NCBI RefSeq assembly: GCF_003286085.1
Contig: NW_020825540.1
Coordinates: 62,001-126,000, forward strand
Direction: 5' to 3'
Source: Drosophila persimilis
Taxonomy: Eukaryota; Arthropoda; Insecta; Diptera; Drosophilidae
Length of the DNA: 64,000 nt
The position numbers and the translations under genes were made by a program. This document shows, piece by piece, positions 55,826 through 64,000 of the stretch. Within the stretch, counting starts at the first letter, position 1, and each line of letters opens with the position of its first letter. The notes under the pieces are model-generated. The model worked only from the letters and a program-made list of their open reading frames with translations. It ran no database searches and was not told the DNA's origin.

Positions 55826-56956
55826 TATACCCGATACTCAAAATGAGTATTGGGGTATATTAGATTTGTGGTAAAAGTGGATGTGTGTAACGTCCAGAAG
55901 GAATCGTTTCCGACCCTATAAAGTATATATATTCTTGATCAGCATCAATAGCCGAGTCGATTGAGCCATGTCTGTCTGTCCGTCCGTCCGTCTGTCCGTC
56001 TGTCCGTCCGTCCGTCTGTCCGTCTGTCCGTCCCCTTCAGCGCCTAATGCTCAAAGACTATAAGAGCTAGAGCAACGATGTTTTGGATCCAGACTTCTGT
56101 GATATGTCACTGCTCCAAAAATATTTCAAAACTTTGCCCCGCCCACTTCCGCCCCCACAAAGGGCGAAAATCTGTGGCATCCACAATTTCGACGATACGA
56201 GAAAACTAAAAACGCAGAATCGTAGAAGATGACTATATCTTCTAGAGTGCAAAATCTGAACCAGATCGTATAATTATTACAGCCAGAATCACGAAAACAA
56301 TTTCACTCTTTCTCGCTCTGTCTCACTCTAACACACAGGTTTCATGGTCGGTTTTGCCAATTGCTAAATATGAGTTCAAGGATCTCAGAACCCATAAGAG
56401 CTAGAGCAACCAAATTTGGTATCCACACTCCTGTGATATCGGACCTTGACCGTTTCGTGTCCAAATTTCGCCACACCCCCTTCCGCCCCCGCAAAGGACG
56501 AAAATCTGGGGCAACCACAAATCTCAGAGACTATTAAGGCTAGAGTAACCAAATTTGGTATCCGCACTTCTGTTAGATCTCACTATAAAACGTATATCTC
56601 AGAATTTCGCCCCACCCCCATCCGCCCCCACAAAGGACGAAAATCTGTTGCATCCACAATATTGCAGATTTGAAAAAACTAAAAACGCAGAATCATAGAG
56701 AATGACCATATCTATCAGATTGCTGAATCTGTATCAGATCAGATCATTTTTATAGCCAAAAGGAACAAATCAATTTGCAGTGGCTACGCAGCGCCCGACG
56801 TCACGCTCAGACTGATTTTCTGTCTCTCTCGCACGCACTCTTTGTCGTGTCGTTTAATATTAGCGGCGTCTGCCGGAGGAAAGCCATACTGACTAAGTAT
56901 CGGGTATAACCGTAGAGTTGCGGTGTCCGCAGCAACTCACAACGTTCCCCCTCGTT
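55826..56956 (+). mobile_element. DINE-1-like copy D9 inserted in the Helentron gene (1131 bp)
   Basis: Opposite orientation to its host. The 5' end TATACCCGATACTCA is at the left; the 3' end with hairpin and CCCCCTCGTT at the right. The host sequence CTCCTGTATT/TTGTTCTTG flanks it, which shows insertion into a T-run, as expected for Helentrons (TT target). It has a longer GTCC/GTCT microsatellite than the other copies. Confidence 0.93.
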
Positions 56957-57520
56957 TTGTTCTTGCTCTCGTGCCCTATATTCCGAGTCCTGTCTACGTC
57001 TGGACCGACGCACAGTATCGGCCACTTGCTCCTCATGTCTAATGCGAGAGTCTGTTCGTCTCAGTACATGTTCGGCGGTATTTTGTGCCTGCTCTGTAGC
57101 CCTATACCTTTGGCTCCTTCTGCGTTTGAACCGACGCTCAGTGTTGACCACTTGCCCCTGTCGTGTTCTCAATTCTACTCTTTCTTCTATATTCTCTACA
57201 TGTTGGTTCCGTAAACGTACGGACTGACGCACGGACACTTGTCGTCTATTCTGTGCATTCTCTACCTGCTCGCCAGCGACGGCTGCCTGCTCTTCCTGAC
57301 CTACACCGGAAACCTGCCAAGCAGTCTCTTGATTTAGTCCTTCCGTCTCTAGCTCTTGGTTTCTAACTGGTTCAACGAACTCAGGGGGTGCAGCTATTAC
57401 AAGTTCCCTATTTTCAATCAACTCGATATTTTCTAAATTTCCTAAATTTCTATCTCTATTTGATCTGTTTCTCAATTTGCGTCTCTGAGACTGCTGAGAA
57501 GCAGATAGCCTACGAGGCAT
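56957..57520 (-). CDS. Helentron RepHel N-terminal segment, cut off by D9
   Basis: The frame starts with an ATG at 57520 (MPRRLSASQQSQRRK) and runs into the 42-aa repeats, meeting D9 at 56957; the reading frame then continues a short way into D9 to 56807. The N-terminal part is basic, then rich in Glu, Asn and Gln (about residues 25-100), with no known domain. Before the insertion it was joined to 55825. The gene is therefore broken at the N-terminus, although the catalytic part downstream remains open. Confidence 0.83.
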
Positions 57521-58204
57521 GACAAAATGTATGTAAAATATAATTAAACAAGAAAAATAAGAAAAACTATATAGTAAGAATATAATATATACATATAATA
57601 GTAATAATAATATAACTAATAATGAAATACAATATAATATATATTTATATATGTATATATATTATAAAACTATAATTATATATATAATATATAATATATA
57701 TAAAATATATATATAATATATAATATACATATATATAATATATAATTAATGTAAATTAACTTTTAACTTCCCAAAGCGTCAGCAATCGGTGGCAGCGACG
57801 TCCCCTGGCGAGCGCAGCAGCGACGTCCGTCCTCAGCCGCTATGCAGGCAGCGACGTCCGGCCTCAGCCTCCAGTGACGCCAGCAGAGGCACCGAAAAGC
57901 GCGCGAAGCAACGACGAAAGTTAGCAACTGTTATTAGTTTCTAACTAACGATCGGCGCAGAAAAACTAAGGCCCTATACCTTAATAAGCAAGCACTACTT
58001 TTATTTAATAAGTTAAAAGCTAAACTAGTTTGAATGGGTTTAATTCGAAATCAGTAATCGGAAAAAAGTCTCTATCGCTCTGCCTGGCTCGATATCAACT
58101 GGTCCCACCAAAACACAGCCTATTGAGATTTCGCGGTCTTTTTACGAGTGAGTCACTCAAAAAAGAGAGAACGCAGTCAAAGCATGCGGAAAGACTCTTA
58201 CATG
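57521..58204 (-). other. Helentron leader: AT microsatellite and GC-rich repeats
   Basis: 57540-57745 is almost pure A/T (ATATAT and TATAATATA), which could contain the promoter. 57770-57930 has four copies of CAGCGACGTCC or close variants. No frame of interest was seen. Confidence 0.55.
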
Positions 58205-58485
58205 GTGAATGCACGAATAAGGTGGCGTATGATAATCGCCGAAAGACAGCAAGTGTGGTGATGACGTCATCTTGTTAATAAAGACACTTGCATCCATATG
58301 TAAATGTGTAAGGATGTGAACAGACAGTTGGGAGAACTCTTTTCTGAGTGGGGCAGAGAAGCTTGCGGAACAAACGGACAATTGAATTCATGTTTTCCAA
58401 ATAGACATAGAAAGTGAATTCACCAATGAGGTGCCGTATGATAATCGCTGAAAGAGAGCAGCTGTGGTGATGACGTCACATTGTT
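58205..58485 (-). repeat. Two 72-bp direct repeats, each with a TGACGTCA site
   Basis: 58205-58276 and 58414-58485 agree at 62 of 72 positions by eye. Both keep GTGGTGATGACGTCA, a palindromic CRE/ATF-type site (58262-58269 and 58471-58478). The spacer of 137 bp between them is not repeated. They may be regulatory sequences of the Helentron gene (inference). Confidence 0.8.
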
Positions 58486-59280
58486 TGACATTTTCAGCTT
58501 TTGTATGTATGGATATTTGCTCTATTGAGAGAACACTTGTCTGTGTGGGACAGAGAACTGAGAGAATAACTCAAATAACGCAAAAAAATGGAGCGGCTTT
58601 TTTCTCATTTCTTCCATACGCATATTTGGAGTAAAAACATTTTCGTGTCCCCCTCCCTTACTGTAACGGTTAACAAATTGTTTACCAATTGCCTGGGCCT
58701 GGGTGATGCTCTCTCCCTCTTTTTGATTTGCGGAAAGAGTGAGAGAGCCCCTGGTGTTTAGATTTCGCGGTTTTTTTTACAGACAATTCTCATTCTTTCT
58801 ATAGGCATTTACATATATGAGTTTCACACTTGCATTCGCTGGTCCCCCTTCCACTCCCTAACCATAACGGCTCATTCAAACAGCTGCATATACACATACT
58901 ATATAATGTTTATTTATTTATTTATTTATTTACATATTTATGTTCATTGCTCTTGCTCTTCCTCTTTGGACAAGTGATATTGCTGGGCATGCTGTGTGTC
59001 TCTCTCTATTTAGTCTCTTTGTAGGCAAATGGACAGATTGATTTGTTAATGTGGGAGGGGGTGATTGAACTGAGACATGGACAAGCAGACACCGCGGTGC
59101 GCTTGTTTGAAGAGAGAGGGGCATCGGGTAAAGGGGTATTGGTCAGAACGTTGAGCGTAAAACAAAGAAGAAGACATCGCCTGCCAGCAGTTAGGGCTTG
59201 CATTGCCGGGGGTTGTTTTTATTTTTTTCAGGGCAGAGAGATAGAGAGAGAGGGAGATAGAGAGGGCGAACGCATAGCTG
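58486..59280. other. Helentron leader, distal part
   Basis: No gene was seen. AGATTTCGCGGT at about 58764 repeats the same phrase at 58130. There is a TTTA microsatellite (58911-58933) and a strong GA-rich tract at 59229-59272. Small frames on both strands look fortuitous. Confidence 0.45.
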
Positions 59281-60215
59281 CGTAGCCACAGCCAATTGTT
59301 TTGCTCCTTTTGGCTATACAACTGATCCGATCTGATCCAGATTCAGCAATCTCATAGATATGGTCATTCTCTATGATTGTGCTTTTTTAGTTTTCTCGTA
59401 TCTTCAAAATTGTGGATGCCACAGATTTTCGTCCTTTGTGGGGGCGGAAGGGGGTGGGACGAAATTTCGAGATATACGTTTTATAGTGAGATCTAACAGG
59501 AGTGTGGATACCAAATTTGGCTGCTCTAGCCTTAATAGTCTCAGAGATTTGTGGACGCCCCAGATTTTCGTCCTTTGCGGAGGCGGAAGGGGGTGTGGCG
59601 CAATTTTGACACGAAACTATCAAGGTCCTATCACAGGAGTGTGGATACCAAATTTGGTTGCTCTGGCTCTTATAGGTTCTGAGATCCTTGAACTCATATT
59701 TTGCAATTGGCAAAACCGACCATGAAACCTGTGTGTTAGAGAGAGACAGAGCGAGAAAGAGTGAAATTGTTTTCTTGATTCTGGCTGTAATAATTATACG
59801 ATCTGGTTCAGATTTTGCACTCTAGAAGATATAGTCATCTTCTACGATTCTGCGTTTTTAGTTTTCTCGTATCTTTAAAATTGTGGATGCCACAGATTTT
59901 CGCTCTTTGTGGGGGCGGAAGTAGGCGGGGCAAAGTTTTGAAATATTTTTGGAGCAGTGACATATCACAGAAGTCTGGATCCAAAACATCGTTGCTCTAG
60001 CTCTTATAGTCTTTGAGCATTAGGCGCTGAAGGGGACGGACAGACGGACAGACGGACGGACGGACAGACAGACATGGCTCAATCGACTCTGCTATTGATG
60101 CTGATCAAGAATATATATACTTTATGGGGTCGGAAACGATTCCTTCTGGACGTTACACACATCCATTTTCACCACAAATCTAATATACCCCTATACTCTT
60201 CGAGTACCGGGTATA
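59281..60215 (-). repeat. Helentron 5' region, homologous to DINE-1 copies (D10)
   Basis: About 935 bp align with the 5' part of all DINE copies, including the microsatellite (60037-60075). Its 5' end is GAGTACCGGGTATA, unlike the GAGTATCGGG of the others. At the left it continues into the unique leader instead of a 3' terminus. The simplest reading is that this is the 5' end of the autonomous element and that DINE copies are deletion forms. Alternatively it is a truncated DINE. Confidence 0.7.
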
Positions 60216-60261
60216 AAAATAACATTAACAAAAAGCGAAGAAAAATAGAATTTTTGCATCT

Positions 60262-60333
60262 CTCCCCGACGGGGAATTGAACGCCGGTCTCCAGCGTGAC
60301 AGGCGTGGATACTGACCACTATACTATCGAGGA
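60262..60333 (-). pseudogene. tRNA-Asp-like, full length but mutated
   Basis: 72 nt with the GTC anticodon preserved. Two mismatches break the anticodon stem and one breaks the T-stem. Position 8 is the usual T here. The changes make normal folding unlikely, so it is probably a pseudogene. Confidence 0.8.
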
Positions 60334-60821
60334 TGTTGGAAGCATCTTGCCAAATGCTACACTTGAAAATGGTTAGAATATACTCTTAGTTCTCTTTATC
60401 GTGTGGTTCTAGGCAGAGTAGCGGGACCTTCGGTTTTGGTTTTGCGTTTAATTTCGTATTTAATATATTTAGACAGGGCTCGAATCACCCTCAAAAGGTG
60501 TTAATGCCGGAGGGGGAGGATTCTTGATGTGTTTACAAATTATTTTTGACGCGTTTTAAGTCGCTTCGGGACTGAGGACTGCCTGTATATGTGTGTATCT
60601 ATGGGAGTGTGCAGGCATTTATGAGCGAGAGTGGGTAGATTTATGCGCAGCGCTGCGTGTAATTATAATTTATCGTTGTTGAAATTCCATAAAACTTTAA
60701 CACCTCTCACCTTGGGACCGCGAAGTGCAGCAGAGAGGAGAACAGAGAAGAACAGAAACCGAAACGAACCCGGGAAGGAAACAAAATGAGCAAAGATGGT
60801 GGAAGAAGAGGGCCTGTTGCA

Positions 60822-60878
60822 TGGTCAGTATCCCCGCCTGTCACGCGGGAGACCGGGGTTCAATTCCCCGTCGGGGAG
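60822..60878 (+). pseudogene. tRNA-Asp fragment lacking its 5' end
   Basis: From TGGTCAGTATC to the 3' end it equals the good tRNA-Asp at 47054-47125, including the downstream T-run. The first 15 bases are replaced by spacer sequence ending TGTTGCA. It is the product of recombination between the inverted tRNA pair. Confidence 0.88.
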
Positions 60879-61088
60879 AGATGTTAAACTTCTTTTTTTT
60901 CTTCTAATTTGTTAAATTGTTTGTTTTAGGCAAATTTTTCTTTTCGCTTGATTCTTACCTCACACAACATTTGTAATCTATGTCAAAATACAAATAAGAC
61001 ATTGGTATTAGTCTCACATAGTATCCCTATTGTAACAAGTCGAGCCATCTGTTAGAAAGTTAAGTATTCATTTGGAATAAGTATTCAT

Positions 61089-62667
61089 TTGGAATTTGTT
61101 ACTCCAACCAAAAATAAGTTTATTTTACCGATCGAAATTTCGCTGTTCGATTCGAAGATGTCCCACTTTTTTGATACCCCGATGTCTGTAGCAGTGCGCT
61201 TGCGTCCAATGAACAGCATGGAGTTGGAATGTAAAAGCAGCACTGCGGTGAAGCGAACACCGGACGGATTGCCCCATGTGTCGGTGGATTTCCATGAAAG
61301 CTTCGCTTTTAACTATGTTTTCGACCAAAGGGATACCCAGAAGGATCTTTTCGAGGCCTGTGTCCAGACGAGGTTGAAGAGACTTCTTCAGGGATTCGAC
61401 GTGACCATCTTGGCCTACGGCCAAAAGGGTTGCGGCAAGACCTACACCATGGGCACGGACTTCAATGGTGTGATGGACGACAAAGTGGGCTTGATTCCGC
61501 GAGCCGTGCACTACCTCTTCCAGTACATTTCAACTCTGAAGAAGTCGTACACTTTCCGTGTGAGCTGTTCGTTCGTGAAGATCTACCAGGAGGAGCTATT
61601 TGACCTCCTCTTGCCAAGAAATAATTTGAGCAGCCGCCTTGCGGGGCCCGGTCTGACAGAACTGGAGGTCAGCTCCGCCCAGGAGGTAACCGATCATCTG
61701 ATGCGGGGCTTTGCCAAACGGGCAGTGGGCGAGAAGCCTTCCGAATCCCATTCCATATTGACATTAACATTGGTGGCCAGGAAGTTGGGTGGAGGAGTCC
61801 CTACCTCTGAAACCACCACCAAGCTCAATTTTGTAGATCTGGCCGCTTCGGGATGCTGGATTTTTGGCAACGATGCTGACCGATCCAAAGGGGGTCTCGT
61901 GGCCCTTGGCAACGTGTTGAACACCTTGGCTTATGGGGAAATTGCGCCCGAATACATTCCCTACGGACAGTCGTTGCTGACGAGCCTGCTGCAGGACTCG
62001 TTGGGCGGCAGGTCCATTAGACTGCTTATTGCCTGCGTGAGTTCCTCCGACGCCAATGTATCGGATCTTTGCGGATCGGACTCTGCCAGTCATGAAAATG
62101 CCAGGGCTGCGATTGGATCAACAGCATGAGGATGAGGTCAGTAGGCTGAAGGATATCATTCAGCAGCTGAGCGGGGAGCTCTTGAGAGCAATACAGGCCG
62201 TGGCTAAGCCGGATGATCGTCAGAGGTTGGAGGATCGGGCCAAGAACCTCGAGAAAAAAAACCTAAAGCTGCATCAGGAGCTGGAACAAATCCTAATCGA
62301 TACAGCCGATGCGGATGTGCGGGGCGGCATTCTCGCGAAGCACATCGTCCAATCAAAGACGCACGTTCGTCGGATAATGACAATGCTGGGATTACAGCGA
62401 CAGCAGGAACCCGGTCCCCAATCGGTTCAGAGTGAGGGCAACCAGCTGTTGCAGACGCTTGTGGAACTCAATCGCATAGTATCGGACACCACTGGGCAGT
62501 TAAGGGCAAGGGACAATCTATATCTACAGACGCACAGCCAGCAGTCGTGGCAACAGTTCAACAACGGCGGTGGAGACTTCGGATTAGAAGCAAATGCTGC
62601 AGGACCAGAAGATCACGTTTCGACACAACAACAAGGAAATGACGAATACTACTATGACAGCGCCTGA
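61089..62667 (+). pseudogene. Kinesin-like gene, copy 2, frameshifted
   Basis: Almost identical to copy 1 up to about 62060. There 21 nt of copy 1 are replaced by 4 nt (net loss of 17), which shifts the frame and ends the motor domain early at 62127-62129. The rest (to 62667) is open in another frame. It reads QQHEDEVSRL where copy 1 has QRLRLVSRL, and the former looks like the original. Switch I and II show the same unusual residues as copy 1, so those changes came before the duplication. Confidence 0.85.
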
Positions 62668-62837
62668 TGAAATTTAAGAACTATTTATCTTGGGTCAGGG
62701 CATATTTGATATGGTATCTAAATTAATGTTATAAATAATTACAGTTTAACGCTTATGCGTTTCTAGTTCTAGTTTCCAATATGTACTGAATGGTTTTGGC
62801 TCAATTGTACCTATCAAATTCAACGAAACCCAAACAA

Positions 62838-63537
62838 AACGAGGGGGAACGTTGTGAGTTGCTGCGGACACCGCAACTCTACGGTTATACCCGATACTAA
62901 GTCAGTATGGCTCTCCTCCGGCAGACGCCGCTAATATTTAACGACACGACAAAGAGTGCGTGCGAGAGAGACAGAAAATCAGTCTGAGCGTGAAGTCGGG
63001 CGCTGCGTAGCCAGTGCAAATTGGTTCGTTCCTTTTGGCTATAAAAATGATCTGATCTGATCCAGATTCAGCAATCTAATAGATATGGTCATTATCTATG
63101 ATTCTGCGTTTTTAGTTTTCTCAAATCTACAATATTGTGGATGCAACAGATTTTCGTCCTTTGTGGGGGCGGATGGGGGTGGGGCGAAATTCTGAGATAT
63201 ACGTTTTATAGTGAAATCTTAAAGGAGTGTGTGTACCAAATTTGGTTACTCTAGCCTTAATAGTCTCTGAGATTTGTGGTTGCCTCAGATTTTCGTTCTT
63301 TGCGGGGGCGGAAGGGGGTGTGGCGAAATTTGGACATGAAACGGTCAAGGTCCGATATCACAGGAGTGTGGATACCAAATTTGGTTGCTCTGGCTCTTAT
63401 CCTTGAACTCATATTTTGCAATTGGCAAAACCGACCATGAAACCTGTGTGTTAGAGTGAGACAGAGCGAGAAAGAGTGAAATTGTTTTCGTGATTCTGGC
63501 TGTAATAATTATACGATCTGGTTCAGATTTTGCACTC
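62838..63537 (-). mobile_element. DINE-1-like copy D11, 5' part missing
   Basis: The 3' end (AACGAGGG and hairpin) abuts kinesin block copy 2. The copy stops at GCACTCT (63537) before its microsatellite, where an inverted copy begins. Confidence 0.88.
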
Positions 63538-64000
63538 TGTCCGTCTGTCCGTCCCCTTCAGCGCCTAATGCTCAAAGACTATAAGAGCTAGAGCAACGAT
63601 GTTTTGGATCCAGACTTCTGTGATATGTCACTACTCCAAAAATATTTCAAAACTTTGCCCCGCCCACTTCCGCCCCCACAAAGAGCGAAAATCTGTGGCA
63701 TCCACAATTTTAAAGATACGAGAAAACTAAAAACGAAGAATCGTAGAAGATGACTATATCTTCTAGAGTGCAAAATCTGAACCAGATCGTATAATTATTA
63801 CAGCCAGAATCAAGAAAACAATTTCACTCTTTCTCGCTCTGTCTCTCTCTAACACACAGGTTTCATGGTCGGTTTTGCCAATTGCAAAATATGAGTTCAA
63901 GGATCTCAGAACCTATAAGAGCCAGAGCAACCAAATTTGGTATCCACACTCCTGTGATATCGGACCTTGATAGTTTCGTGTCAAAATTGCGCCACACCCC
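63538..64000 (+). mobile_element. DINE-1-like copy D12, inverted, running off the window
   Basis: Begins within the microsatellite (GTCCGTCTGTCC) and runs in the opposite direction to D11, beyond the window end. Its sequence from about 63770 is the inverse of D11 sequence at about 63380-63537, so the two could fold back on each other. Confidence 0.87.

Larger units (their letters stand above)
49102..60215 (-). mobile_element. Autonomous Helentron (rolling-circle transposon), about 11.1 kb with a nested DINE
   Basis: The 3' end (left) is AACGAGGGGGAACGTTG on the plus strand, next to a 10-bp hairpin. The 5' end (right) is GAGTACCGGGTATA. The 14-nt TATACCCGGTACTC at 49149-49162 is an exact inverted match of 60202-60215. 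DINE copies have GATAC instead of GGTAC at both positions, so the two ends vary together. Between them lie the RepHel-endonuclease gene, a long leader and a DINE-like 5' region (59281-60215). Without D9 it is about 10 kb. Helentrons with a C-terminal endonuclease are the recorded autonomous partners of DINE-1 (established). The internal 5' leader was not checked against another copy. Confidence 0.8.
60216..62837 (+). other. tRNA-Asp/kinesin block, copy 2
   Basis: A second copy of 46479-49101. It is bounded at the left by the Helentron 5' end and at the right by the 3' end of D11. It has about 15 extra bases at the left edge (TAACATTAAC region). The inter-tRNA segment (about 60334-60821) is inverted relative to copy 1. 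Confidence 0.85.

Noticed and set aside
55027-55846. 180-codon plus-strand frame with SGPTHSIGHLLL repeats
   Set aside because: It is the antisense of the 126-bp repeats in the Helentron gene and exists because the period is a multiple of three.
59281-60215. D10 as an ordinary truncated DINE
   Set aside because: Its terminal GAGTACCGGGTATA matches the autonomous element's 3' subterminal repeat exactly and no DINE copy here, so the Helentron 5' end is the better reading. The alternative is not excluded.

Overview
The window reads as a repeat-dense (heterochromatin-like) piece of a Drosophila-type fly genome. Grounds: twelve DINE-1-like Helentron copies with the usual fly layout (subterminal inverted repeats, a GGAC/GACA microsatellite, a terminal hairpin), Ty3/gypsy elements of the mdg3 and mdg1/412 kinds, a BEL/Pao element, a LOA-type LINE with RNase H, and a fly-like tRNA-Asp. 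From memory the DINE sequence resembles obscura-group repeats; this was not tested. Nearly all of the DNA is mobile-element sequence. The only likely non-transposon genes are tRNA-Asp and a kinesin-like gene, both in two copies.

Layout. 1-14887: a tandem head-to-tail array of a decayed gypsy element (Gypsy-A) with two LTRs (1842-2091, 7323-7572) separating three internal units. It is interrupted by DINE copies and by an apparently intact gypsy element, Gypsy-B (8552-13987; identical 293-bp LTRs, CAAC target duplication, one 1548-codon gag-pol frame). 14888-17757: a 5'-truncated LINE with a poly-A tail. 17758-21990: four DINE copies. 21991-30400: unrecognised DNA, a gypsy element (Gypsy-C, 23501-27261, TACA duplication), an unrecognised 277-codon frame, G-runs, short tandem repeats and a 36-bp perfect hairpin. 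30418-32412: the 5' half of another gypsy element. 32413-36685: LINE fragments and a LOA-type LINE. 36690-44245: a BEL/Pao pol split by a young, internally deleted mdg1/412-like element (38637-43941; identical LTRs, GCAG duplication). 44640-45373: a LINE ORF1 fragment.

45374-64000 is the most unusual part. An autonomous Helentron occupies 49102-60215 on the minus strand. It has a RepHel-endonuclease frame of about 2,000 codons, a 10-bp terminal hairpin and matching 14-nt subterminal inverted repeats. A DINE copy is inserted inside its own coding sequence. On each side lies one copy of a roughly 2.6-kb block (tRNA-Asp pair plus kinesin-like gene). All four block edges coincide with Helentron or DINE ends, and between the two copies the DNA between the inverted tRNA-Asp genes is flipped.

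How the parts work together. The Helentron could supply Rep/helicase/endonuclease to the DINE copies, whose ends resemble its own. Gypsy-B could supply enzymes to related elements. Gypsy-A and Gypsy-B carry next to the 3' LTR a near-exact copy of the 5' end of tRNA-Leu, and next to the 5' LTR a match to the complement of the tRNA-Leu 3' arm, which suggests an unusual priming arrangement. All names rest on motifs and recalled family features; no database search was run.
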